Shown: one piece after another, positions 1-12,145 of the stretch
How the letters are laid out: every line of letters begins with the position of its first letter
How positions within the stretch are numbered: position 1 is the stretch's first letter
Source: Helicoverpa zea
Taxonomy: Eukaryota > Arthropoda > Insecta > Lepidoptera > Noctuidae
Assembly: GCF_022581195.2 (NCBI RefSeq)
Contig: NC_061461.1
Location: 11,222,001 to 11,286,000 of the forward strand
Length of the DNA stretch: 64,000 nucleotides
Reading direction: 5' to 3'
Notes under the pieces: model-generated
Databases searched by the model: none
What the model was told of the DNA's origin: nothing
What the model saw: only the letters and a program-made list of their open reading frames with translations
Translations under genes and position numbers: made by a program

Positions 1-1344
1 CCTCTACTCTCTTATATGGGCTTGTAGACATGCAAATGGGTTGAACGATACAATAGTTTGGCTATTGTCAATGAGTATCGTTTATTGGAATTTATGAAGC
101 AATAAACACTCGAAATTAGTGGCTAGGCCTCGAGTATGGTCGAAGTGTCTGCGATCTATAATAAAGTTTGCCATATATTTCTGCCAATTGATTTGTTAAT
201 ATTTCTTAGCATGTTATGTGTGGGTCTTTTCTTTATCGCTTTTCCCTTGTGTATTGAATGAACCCAAGTAGGCAGGTTGATTTAATGCGCCTATAACCAT
301 AATAACACGGCGCAACAATGTCGTTGACTTTGAAAATGGCAATGTGAATGAATTGTACAGGGTTGTGGAACATAATTTTAAAGCTGAGAGTATTGTTAAG
401 GCGTTCTTGTTATTTCTTAATTGAATATATCTCGATGAAATAATGCGAACAATTGTAATAAAAAATGATGTCTGGTTTTGCTTGCTTGGATTTATTTTTT
501 TGTCTCCTTTCTTTGTGTAAATGCATCCTTCAAAAGAATACAATATTTCTTACCTTACCTTACAATATTTCTTACCTTCTACAATATTCCTTACCACTAT
601 AAATTGCATTTCAAAATAACCTTTTTCTACGATCTACGGATTCAGTTAGTACTATGTTTCCTGATCCCGCATTAAACAGATTTTAAAATCTGAAAACAGT
701 TATAATGAGAACTTTTTGTAGGAACTACGAGTCAGTCACTTTCAATTTTGGTTAATTGATTCTCGTCTAGATAAGCGACGTGTCGACCATAAGAAAGCGA
801 TCCATATCGCGTACACGATGTTACAAAGTTGTGTCGTGTGGCCAGTTTTTATTTAACGCCGCTGTACTTTGTAAGCAAGTAGAGATAGTTTCTTTTTAGT
901 ATTATTTGGCTGAACTGCTTTTAAAATTTTGCGATTTTCATATTTTAAGCTTGTCTGTTAGTCTTGTCTTCGAAGACTTGTATAGAGATCCTGAATTCAT
1001 TGAAATGAGTGGTTTATTTTGACCTCAAAGTTGGCTTTGAGAGCGAATCTTAATTTTTGAATACTAGGGAAATCCAAATTCCTATGTGAACCATTGCATA
1101 TCTTGGCAGCTGTGACAGGGATATAGAGATTCCAAGGCCACTTGCATCTTAACCGAGTTAAGCCTGCTTAGAGATTGCCCTATGAAATACTTCTATTACC
1201 TAATAAAATAATATATAGACATAATAATAGACAGATATACACATACATTTGTTTTCTCTCCAAAAACATCTATTATCATCATCATCATTTCTATCCTTTA
1301 AAAAACGTAGGTGAAGGTAAACCTATTACTAAATCCAAACCGTG
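1..1344. other. AT-rich stretch, no gene recognised
   Basis: I see no convincing gene. Short open frames here have biased, low-complexity composition and no family resemblance. A small tandem repeat lies at 539-596 and a short ATC-rich run near 1275-1290. Confidence 0.5.
539..596. repeat. Short tandem repeat, about 2.5 units
   Basis: The phrase ACAATATTTCTTACCTT recurs with small changes three times in under 60 bases, with an inner TTACC duplication. It is a local minisatellite seed and has no visible role. Confidence 0.7.
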
Positions 1345-1480
1345 TTACCACAAAAACTTTTTAACGTCAGTTTAAGCCTTGTCTAAAAAAATGTCAAATT
1401 ATGACGTTGACATATGGTTCATTTTGCAGCCAAAATTTTTTTAGACAAGTGTAAAACAGGGTTTTAAGTTTTTGTAGTAA
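1345..1480. mobile_element. 136-bp MITE with imperfect terminal inverted repeats
   Basis: The two ends are inverted copies of each other over about 45 bases. The left end starts TTACCACAAAAACTT and reaches GCCTTGTCTAAAAAAA. The right end, read on the minus strand, starts TTACTACAAAAACTT and reaches CACTTGTCTAAAAAAA. The middle (about 1397-1430) is unique and contains GACGTTGACAT. There is no coding capacity. Size and structure fit a non-autonomous DNA transposon. I could not fix a target-site duplication, so the superfamily is open. Confidence 0.6.
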
Positions 1481-3490
1481 GGCCAAAAGAGTTTTACAAA
1501 GAATCAGAAGGAACAACAGCAAGCTTTCTCAAAACTTATCTGTCCATCAAAGCAACGGCTGCAATAAAACAAACCGGAATATATTAAGATGATGAACTGC
1601 ATTCAGTTTTGAGAGCAACACACAAGACTCACGGAGTCACGAAAGTAAGAGCACGATTTATGGTTCCATAATGAGCTGTGACTTTGTGACAAACGTGGGC
1701 TAAAGAATTAGGCTTTACTGTTGTTTCATTGACAGTTTTAATGGACTCAGGAAATGAGATGAAAAGTCCGATAGTTTTTCAAGTTCTAGGAGAGAGCAAA
1801 TTTCTTTTTGAAGTTACTAGGTCAAATTAAAATACTTCCAGACTTGACATCGCCACACAAAGCATTATAACAAGCTTCATTATTGAGTCAATAAACCAAG
1901 TTTGCAAAAATACACAGAGAAATTAAAATTGATAGAGAAATATATACAATTTCTAAGTATGATTGATTTTGTACTACAAATGGTACAGAACTATAAAATA
2001 AAACATTATGTTATGCTGACGAAGATAAAGATTTCAGCGATAGAAAGCTTAGCTAATCAAATACAACGCAGCTAACCAAACTACCAATTCTAATCACAGT
2101 AGTAACGTCTACCTATAGTCTGAGACCGGTAAAGCTCAAAGCCACGACATAATGTGTTGCATTTAATGATAATGATCGCGCATAAATTGCACCGTGTTGC
2201 TAATTCATCGCCCACGAAGTACACAGGCGTTTCCTAAGTCGTGATGATTGAATGGACTTGCCTATCACTTACAATAGGTCAAGCAAGTGACGTAGAAGGT
2301 GCAAAAATTAATGACCTAAAGGACCAAGTTTAAGCAAGACTTGATTTACCGTTGTCAGATTTATTAGTCATTGATAGCGGAAAGTATCTAATAGGCAGAA
2401 AAAAGGCATAGAAAACTCCTGATATTGAATTACATAGTATTTACTACTTTATCCATCGTATTTGATTTTATTAGCCAATAATCTTCCTCAATTCCCCAGC
2501 ATCAAAATAATCTCACCATATAAACAGTTCATTGAATATTTTTTCACCCTGTTTACACATTAGAGATTCTTCCACCTTCCTTTTGAAGAACTCGATGTAC
2601 CAAATAAAGAATGGTCTACATTGACGTATTAGTGGACTAACGTTACTTAATGACTACTTAGCTTAAGAAAAGAGTTCCCGTTCTACCAATATGGTAGAGG
2701 ATTTAATGTTATTGATTCTTAAGGTTAGTTTGTGGTGGGTCTTTTATTGTTTAATAAGCTGGTAATGGTGGAGTTTTTAGGTGTTTATGGGTAAAAGACG
2801 CTGCAGGTGGTGTGATCTGTGACCTCTTTAGCCTTATCAGTGTTTAATGCTAAATTTATGGGACGTAAATGGTGAAGTATTGTTATATTTTTCATTTTAA
2901 CAATATAGCAAGAAATCGTCTCATTGCATCTCTAAGCTAGACTGCAACATTATTTGTCGAAATGATAATAAATTTTCGAAATCCAAACAACTTGACGTTC
3001 CCTATAACAGATGTACACATCCAACCAGCTATCTGATTTTGCTATACAAACAATACTTTCTTTGAACTAACAATGCTTTCCAAATAAACTTTATTGCCAA
3101 CGTAGCATAAACATACGAATTGTTACCTCAAATTCCATGAGGCATAATTAGAGCCTTGCTAATTACTATTTCCCATGTTCAAAGTCGAGGCTCATTAGAT
3201 GCTCAATTAAGTACTGAATACCGTTACCCGATAGTCGCTATCAGATGCTATTGCAATGACATTGATTTGCATTGATTTATATTTTCGTGCTGTAGGAAGT
3301 TATGTTTTGATTAAGTTGCTAATTAGAGGATTTTCTGTATTGGGTATAACTGTATGAAGCTAAATAATAGTATATCGAATTTAATTTCTAAGTAAAATTG
3401 ACAAATCCGAGTAATCGTCGACGTAATATAAGTTAATTAGATTTGATAGTCAATTTTTTTCCACATCTGTTATACATTATCTTCTAAAAC
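1481..3490. other. No gene recognised
   Basis: AT-rich sequence without a convincing open frame or RNA gene. Stop codons are frequent in all six frames where I checked. Confidence 0.4.
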
Positions 3491-3643
3491 ATGAAAAACA
3501 AAAGGAGAATGATGATTTTTTTTTTTCCCCCAGGACATCTTAAGCCAGTAAAGCAGATGTTACCCCTGATTGATCACCAATGTCATTCTACATACTCTAA
3601 AAACCTATATAGATTTTTCAAAGCGAACCCGAACATCTAAAAC

Positions 3644-3952
3644 ATGTTTTTGTGTTTCACTCGGCCCAAAAATAGCCCTCAGACAGACAGACAAAAAGTA
3701 AAAAATGTATTGACAAACATAGCTGCGGCCATAGGCACTGTTTATATTGGAAACGAGAATACAAACGAACTTAATTTGAATGAACTTGATGGTATATTCA
3801 AGGTTAAAGAAATTGTAGACGCAGCTAAAACTGATACAGAAATAAAAGTAACTTTTGCAAAAACTGATGACGTCAAGAAAAATGATAATTTCAGAACAGC
3901 TGAAGTCGTTTTTGAAAGGGACTTCGAGAATTGGGCTGAGGCTGCAAAATAA
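3644..3952 (+). CDS. Coding-like ORF of 102 codons, unknown function, possibly the 3' part of a broken gene
   Basis: The predicted protein is soluble, rich in Lys, Glu, Asp, Asn and Thr, and not low-complexity. Its C-terminal half (about residues 44-102) looks like a real folded domain, with phrases such as ELDGIFKVKEIVDAAKTD and ending FERDFENWAEAAK. I do not recognise the family and see no signal peptide or membrane segment. The stop codon overlaps AATAAA, a usable polyadenylation signal. The same frame is open upstream from an ATG at 3491 and is interrupted by only one stop, TAA at 3638-3640, three bases before the chosen ATG. A strong 3' splice-site look-alike (11 T, 5 C, then AG at 3532-3533) lies inside that upstream part. 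So this may be a last exon, a pseudogene with one nonsense change, or a transposon relic. Confidence 0.35.
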   Translation: MFLCFTRPKNSPQTDRQKVKNVLTNIAAAIGTVYIGNENTNELNLNELDGIFKVKEIVDAAKTDTEIKVTFAKTDDVKKNDNFRTAEVVFERDFENWAEAAK

Positions 3953-6900
3953 AAGTAATATGGTCGTGAAATGATGGCTTAAACGTCAAGTTTTTGTTTG
4001 CCAGTATATATTACCGGCTATTCCGGATTTGGTTGATGTGAATTTGGCCTCTTTGACTTTGTAACGTCCTGAGGTGCACCTGCTGGCTCCACTTAAGTTT
4101 CAATCTGTTCCATTAAATATGAAGATATATTGAACCGAGATTTACATTTTTATTTTTCAGCACTTGCGAATGATATTTCAATATTTGTATAGTTAACTTT
4201 AATAATTGAGAAAAATAACAAAAAGAGTTGTTTGTAGAATAATACTGATTCAATTTAAAGATTGCATTTGCAGGTAATTGTGCAAGTAATTACAGGATAC
4301 AGTAACAGAATTCATATTAATAACTCAATTCTAACCAACATCTATAATTTTCTGTGTAAATATCAGTTCATCTGTTCTCACGTTTTTGTATTGTGGTTTA
4401 AACCATTTGGTTTTGCTTCAAGAATTATTCTGACACCTATACCGTTTACTTTTAAGCGCTTATCTTTTCAACTTGCCTTTTAATAAACCAAGGTCTTCTA
4501 GATTTTTTATTACTATATTAACACTTAGACTGGCTGTAGGTACCATTAACATTCCTCTCGATTCAATCTCCATTTTTTCGCATTGCAATGAAAAGTATGA
4601 TAGCATCTGAACCACACTAGCCATTTACCAAGCAATTAAAGATATCTGCAGCCTAAACTTTATATACCTATCATATACTAAATCCCTATCCATAAGGGTA
4701 CTAATGGAAATAACGTTAAGAAAACATTATTACCTGATAAATTTACTCGTAAATCTGTCCGTCTGTGCACTTATCTCGGTAACTAGAGTTTATCAGGCAG
4801 CATGTGAAAGCTCGTAGCTAAATGGAATTACCTATTGACCAACTCTTGTAATGCATTGGGATAATGTTTGTGTTTGGAATGTGTTACTGCAATTTTGGGT
4901 AGGGTTAACACCGGTGCAGTTCAGGGTTACGCCATTAAAGTTAAAATAACAGTATTTGAAACTCCTATATGATAGGAATGGACAACTTGTGGCTTCCACA
5001 CATTACTGAACCCAAAATAATAACTCATTGTAGATCGTATCAATAATATGAGCAGTTAAAAATTTTAAATAACATAATTTTTCAAATCTGATACCAAAAC
5101 GGACGTAGACAACCACAATAAATTCCAAAACATAACAGAAATTATTAAACTAAACAAAAAACCCGGAAACCGCGATATAACATGGTGTCTAATTCGTGTG
5201 ATAATGCTATAAGCCGAACCACTTGTCATGGGTATGGCTTCTAGCGGAACGCCCTTTGCATTGCCGCATGGGGTCACTACCACCCCAAATATAGCAAGCG
5301 TGACTATTGAAACAGGTGTAATGTGGAGTCAAGGACAGTAAGCTTTAGATATCAGGTTACTCATGTAATAGGATTGATAGTTTAAAGCAGTCAACATTGC
5401 CTGTAAAAAGACTTTTTTTGCAATTACATTCATTATAAAGGTTTATCTTGTAGACTTATTATAATCTATTGTAAACTGTATATAGTAATCGCAAACCTTT
5501 ATGACGAATTTTCTTGATGTTGTTGATTGTTTATTTTGCTGTTGACGTATCTTTTCAAAACCAGTCAGTAGGACGCCTATCTCGTTAAAATTACCTGAAG
5601 CATTTAGATCTATGTCAACGTGTTCATTAATTAGTCTTGTACCGACATCATGGGGTACCTCTCCTTCATATTTACTATTGGAAGCATCTTATCTAAGTTC
5701 AATAAAGTTGCCTTAACTCACATGTAAGGTGCCGTCCTAACTTCAAGATAAAGTGAACAAATATTAATAATCGATCCAGTGACCATGTAAGGTTAACCAC
5801 ACTTTCGTGTTGGTTGTTTTAGGTTGCTCATAAGACGTGTTGGTTTTACTTTTATCTGTTCTTTGTTGGTTGAAATAGGTTAGTAATGTTTTGGGGTTTG
5901 TAAAGAACTTACGATCTATAATGATAGGACTGACACGTTAATTGTTCTAGGTAAATTCTCGTATGTATTCAAAAGGGTAAATGAAATTGATGGCAGTGTG
6001 TTGTCAGTACTCGTTTATCAAGAAATGATATCAAAATATTTATCATGCGCTTTCGAATTGTCTCGCAATCACTCACCCAGCAGACTGCAATCCACATGCT
6101 GAGGCCCGACATCTAACAAGCCCAAGTAAACTACAATAAATGCAAATTCTAACACAAATCTTATAGTAAAACCTCAGAATCTTTATCACTAAACATTTAT
6201 CACAATTCATCAAATTAATTGCTTTATTAACTACTATAAATCATTACACCGTTATACGGTAGCAGTGGTTATTAGAATTTCTAAGTGAAGATATAAATCA
6301 TGTGAGTTAAGATTCGGATAACATTGGAAGGCGGAGATTTGATTTTAAAATATTGGAGGACTGCACCGATATTTCAAAATGTAATCTCTCAACATCGTAT
6401 TTCATTTAAGATAAGTCTCTAATGGGCATGTTTCTTGTAGCCTTTCTTTCAACTACAATTTCTTTAACAGAGTTTAAAAGTATTGTTCAATTAAAATGTG
6501 TGTTTCTGTAATGTGCAGACTGTTATTACCAACCGTTCATTGAGAAACATTTCCATAAGCAATAAAATCATTATTTTTAAGTACATTTATAGCTTTGTAC
6601 TCCAGCAGATTATTAATTTCCTTCCTGGCCAGATCACATCACTGTTTAATATCCGTACCACCATTAAGTTTATCGATAAAATAAAATCCTTTTACATCCA
6701 AAACGAATGTTCGGAATTAAAGAGCAGGGCCGTACATTTAGTCTGAGTCGATCAAGGCATCGGTCATAACGGAATGCAATTTTATTACGATATGGTATCG
6801 ATCAGTCATTGCGTCTGATTAATAGTGCCCTACGCACATGGCCCCTGGCGGCGTGCCATTCAATTGGGCAAAAGTTTTTATATATTTACGCGATAAACTG

Positions 6901-9900
6901 GGTGGAGGAAAATGTTAAATTGTTGGTTTATATGGTTTGCTGTGTGGTCTTTGGTTAGAAACATACCTACCACATATGTACAGAAGATGATTTACGAATA
7001 CAGAAATAAACACCATCGAAATAATAATTTGAAAGTAATGAAAAGGGCTGTAGTGTTTTAGTCAGAGAGATTTTAACATAACTTTCAACATACCCGAACA
7101 AGTGAATCGACTACCCAGAAACAGTCTGACTCATAATGAACAATTTCTATAATGCCACACTCACATTAAACTTCAAGGCAGAAATGCGAACAACAAATCA
7201 ATCTATTACAATTAACAATCCGCATCAACAATTCCAACACTGCATAAATGGTTCTCAGAAGCGATCCGCGATTGCAAAACATAATTGTCATAAAGAGATC
7301 GTACATGGATAGTAATTGAGCCTATTGAAGTCGTACAATATGCTATGATACGTTTCGCTATTAGACTGGTCAAGACTTGATTTATTACTTGTCGCTGAAG
7401 ATGTGGAAAGTTCTACATTACGTGTCCAGCATTGCAAAACGTTTTGTAAACCAAACATAGACTTCATCAACATGTTACACTTTGTAGACGATGATAGAAC
7501 CTGTGGACAAATGACAGCTCCGGTAGAAATAGAAAAAAAAACTCGTTGTGGTAAAGAAAAAAAACAAGGCTTAGCCAACACGACACCTGCCCCAAAGTAT
7601 TTTGAAAAGCAAACACCATCAAGGTGCAGTGAGTAACACAAAGAAGGGTACACACAAGCTCAAACAAACGCCTCTCTGTCGTGACTGAGAATTGACGGCT
7701 AGAGAGAAAAGGACTTAGCTGAGAAAAAATATGTGGAAGAGCAATAGACAGACATAAAAGTTTGTGGCCTTAGGCATGTTTCAGGAGCAGCTTTCAACAA
7801 AGTCATTCCACTTATTGAAAGAAACTATTCATAAATGGTTCTTGAAAGACTTACAAGCCATGAAGATGTATTAGTGGACGTTTAAATGAGGCTAACATTA
7901 GTCATTGCGTTTGCAGACGATACACAAAGTTACAGACAGTTCAAAGTACAAAACGTAAAACTAGTATAATTAAGTGCCTATATATAAGTGCATCTTATTT
8001 CATGTCATAGGAATCAATGTCCAAGAGCATATTCATGAAACTAACTTATATTGTTGTCATTATAAATCTTAATAGAGTACAAGGTGATTTTAATAAATGC
8101 ATCTATGCAGTGGACTTTATTACTTATGATTTGCCTCATTTTAATGGCACCAAAAGTTTAAAATTTCAAAAGTGGCTCTTTGTTTTTATGTAATTTGGAC
8201 ATTAATTTTGAACCATTATGATTTATTAGCCCAACAGCAACAGATACAGCCCAACAGAACAGATTTAGCAGCAACGATACAACCTATCAGTGGTAGAAAA
8301 GTTTCGAAATATGAATCAATGGGATCATTACAACGGACCACCATGCTAATACTGCATCGAAAGAATGTTGAAGATGTAATGCCTCCCATTAGTCTTGAGG
8401 CAATGTTTGTGAAAGTGAAAACATAGGTGTAACCAGTAAGATTAAAAATGAGTATTTCGGCAGCTTAAACGTATGTTGTAAATATTCGTTATTTAAGGTA
8501 AAATTCCTGATGGAGTCTCTGCAATTCTCAATATTGGGCACTCATGCGTGTGCTTTTCCAAACTTTTGTTTTCCAACCTTCAAGAATAATAAAATAAAAC
8601 ATGTTAATTAAACCATTATAACTTGACCTTCAAATACAAAAATAATAAAGAAAATGCCAGTCCAACTTCAGTAGATCTTAATTAGTTTTCATTGCAAGAA
8701 GTAATTAGAGGCGATATAACAGCTATAAATTAACCTTATTTAGAAGATGCTTTTGTTATAGAGAAATAAATGATGCAACTTAATGCAATCATCATTAGTG
8801 AAAGAAGTCTATAATTAGAAATGAGGAAACGGTGGTCTTTAAAGAAGCAATATTCGTACGGTTTGTATTTATTGACGTTATGATCGCCATAATATAACCA
8901 ATACATTGAATAAATGCAATCTTTACAGCTACCTTTTAGATGCTAAAACTGTGAACGTCAATGAAAACACTGCGCATCGAACGGTTCTCATTTGGATATT
9001 AAACTCAATAAAAAGATTACTAGGTATTAAGAAATTGAAAAAGATTTGAAAAAAAAAAAACAATTATTTCATTTATATGACGTTGAAAATAAAACATCTC
9101 CTTTGATTATCAAAACCACAAAATCGCGATGGAGTAATTAAAACCTATTCAAGCTTAATAAACTTCCAGAGCAATAAAGGTTTAATAACTATGATTATTC
9201 TTGAATCATGTCTTACATTTAGGGCAGTTCTAGATACAGAAGCCATTAAAACTGAAAACACAAGAGTATCGGTATTAATTAATTTACAACCGGATAAATA
9301 AATTAGTGAAGATGTGTCCATTGCTCTATGTACATATGTCTTTTATCCTTTAGTTATTATCAATGATTGACGATCAACTAAAAGTAACGGCATAAATAAG
9401 AAACCTACTAATACGTAAAATATTTGGTAAAAAAGAAAATCAGCAAGCGAAAAAATATCTAGCCGTTTAATACGAAGAAAAAGTTTAATGCCATGAGCAA
9501 GGATACATATTGCATATAAAAGATAATTCAGACAGAAAATTGAAACACGAAGGGGAAAATATGCGTCACCAACACCCAATAGCGCCCTCGCTCAATATTA
9601 TGCTACGAACCTGTGCGAGACACAGTCCCAACGCTGTTTTAATAGTCGAAGAAAGCCCAACACAACAGGAAAAGTTTTCAAAAAATAATTTTGTAACAGA
9701 CATACAAACATAATGAAGAAGGCAGAAATAAACAGCATCAAGATCAAACCAAATATTAATTTGAAAAGTACAAAAAAACCTGAAACACTAATTAGTTATT
9801 CGAAGTGATCGGTGAAAGTAAATACGCATAATGTTAACTTAATTAAATTTCTAATAATAGCCACCGAATAGGACATCAGTTGCAATGACTCGGTGATTTC

Positions 9901-12007
9901 AAGTACAAAAAATATGTTTTGCATGAGTTTATTTGGTAGTAGCAATATCTGACAAGTCATTTTTAATTTCAAATAGCTGTTTCGCTCTTTCACTCTTTCA
10001 CATATCCTGAATAAGTTCCTTTCAATAAATTGAATAATTAAACTTATTTCAGCGATGGATATATTTTGAACCTCAACATTTGTTTCATAAGTTACATTAT
10101 TATTATCACGGTACAAACTATCATAAACATCTTTGTTTTCTACAAAAACAGTTACGATTCATTTAATGTCATTTGCACCGATATCTTCAAAACCAGGACT
10201 ATTATATTAGTAACATTATCTTGTTTCTTACGATCTACTTGTCTAACGCCTGCCAATATCAATACCTTCAAGAAACTGATGATCCAACTCCCACTTAAAA
10301 GTCTATTTATATAGATAACACTCTGTATACTTCTTAGTACATTATACGTTTTCACATTGACGTTAGTCGTGCGATTTTATCGTGCGACATAAATGAAAGA
10401 CAAGTCCACTGTATCTTGAGGAAACTTTCTAATCTTTGACGGATTCATTACTCATGTTATGCCATTTCAAGTACGTGCTTACTGATTTATATGCTCCGTG
10501 AAGTAAGTGGTCAGCTAATATTTGCATCATGTGGATAAGGTTTTGTGGCAAAATAAACAATTGAAGCTCAAGATTTGAAACTCCAAATCTGCATTGGAAT
10601 AAGTAAGGAATTAATTCTTTCGTCATATCGTCAAATATGGCTCAAGAACTAAATTATAAAGCTAGCAAAAAAGGCAAATCAGATAGAGTCTTATACTGAA
10701 ACCTAGAAGGAACTACCGTGAGAAGCATAAGACATGAATAATGGAAAACAAATCAAAAATTTTACACAAGGAAAACCTCGTTAGGAAATCCGCAAGTTTT
10801 ATAATAAATTCTGAACGTATTGTCCATAGAAATGCGACAGTAGCGCCACCTGCGATGTGACGGACATATAACGTGCCAAGCATTAATTACTTTGATTGAC
10901 ATTCGATTAAATAACATATGATGTAGCAACGAAAAATAACACGCTTGAAAATATAACCACGTACACAAAACAATGCTAACATTGTAACAGTGGATGGAAT
11001 TTACAAACACTTATTAAGAAATAGTAATGGCAATCAAGAATTTCTAAAAAGAGAAGATTTCTTTACGAAAATAAAGATACTTATCGAAAATCGATCAACA
11101 AATCCGAACTCATTTCAATGGCTTCATATAAAACCTCATAATTGCTCCTTACAGCAAATAGTCAATTTATCAAAGCTATTAAAATTTTCTTTTTTCTTTA
11201 TCTGACCTAACGAAGGCACAAAATCGGTTCTACAGTCAATAAACCGGTGATTTACGAGGGGTAATCTCAAAAGCGTTTAGTTAAAAACAAATTGCTTTTC
11301 ATACAGGATGTATGGAAGAGAATTTTGTTAAGGAAAATTTATAATTATTCGTTTCTTTAATGGGTTCCCTCGATAACTGAAGATCAGGCTTCCTATATTT
11401 TAATTCCAGTTTTGATCTGAAGAGGAATTTTATTTAACTTTGTGTGGGAGTTAAATATAAATGGAGGATTCAGTATGAGGTAGTTAGCATTTCAAGTTGT
11501 ATCACTCAACTCATCGTTGGCGTATCGAAAGCCATTGCCAATAAAAATGTGAATATTATACGAGATTCTTGCTCGTCCCAGCTTTTCTCAGATAAAAGTT
11601 GGAGTACATTTTGATTTGCCAACCATCTTGCAACCATCTTAACACGATTTGCTCTCTTAACCATGATACAGCAGGATTTCTTGTACCTATGATGTTTTCA
11701 TAACACTTGAAAATTGTTTTGCAAATGTTTTAAATCCACAGAATTAAGCAAACTAGATCTAAATACATATTCCACTCATTCGTAACTGAGCGTCAAATAA
11801 AGCCCAACATTGACCAACATTAACAAAGGATGATTTAGCAAAAATGACATACTTGGACAAAATAGTTCAAAAACTGCCAACTCAACAACTCGGTCACTTT
11901 TGAGTAAAGATTAGCTTATCTTAACCTACTTAAGAAAGTGTCGTAAGCAAATGAACTAAAAATCTATATGAAACGAACGGCAAGGCACAATTACCTTAAA
12001 CGGTGAA
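3953..12007. other. Long AT-rich stretch, no convincing gene
   Basis: I read this as non-coding. Two weak frames stand out but stay uncertain: plus strand 7403-7636 (Lys- and Thr-rich, no known motif) and plus strand 8172-8426 (Gln-rich start, then an ordinary-looking tail). Neither has a recognisable domain, a good start context or a neighbouring exon. Poly-A and simple-sequence runs occur, for example near 9049-9060. Confidence 0.4.
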
Positions 12008-12145
12008 ACTTGTCGCGGCGCGGCGCCTGCGTTGCGACCGTGGCGCCGTCTAGTGAGTCATACCGTGAACGTACACATACGCGCACGAATTGCATCGTGT
12101 TTGCTTATGGTCGCCGGGTTGCATAAAAAGTGGCGCGTCGTTGAT
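12008..12145. promoter_or_regulatory. GC-rich island in AT-rich surroundings
   Basis: A sharp GC-rich, CpG-rich block begins with GTCGCGGCGCGGCGCC and includes GTGGCGCCGTC and further CG-rich words down to GTGGCGCGTCG near 12131. The flanks are strongly AT-rich. Such islands in moth genomes can mark promoters, 5' exons or recent mobile-element insertions. I see no ORF or TATA box that would decide between them. Confidence 0.3.

Noticed and set aside
214..543. 109-codon minus-strand frame
   Set aside because: No motif, low-complexity composition and an overlap with a short tandem repeat at its upstream end.
4262..4275. TTTGCAG|GTAATTG as another ratchet site
   Set aside because: The upstream sequence is purine-rich and lacks a pyrimidine tract.
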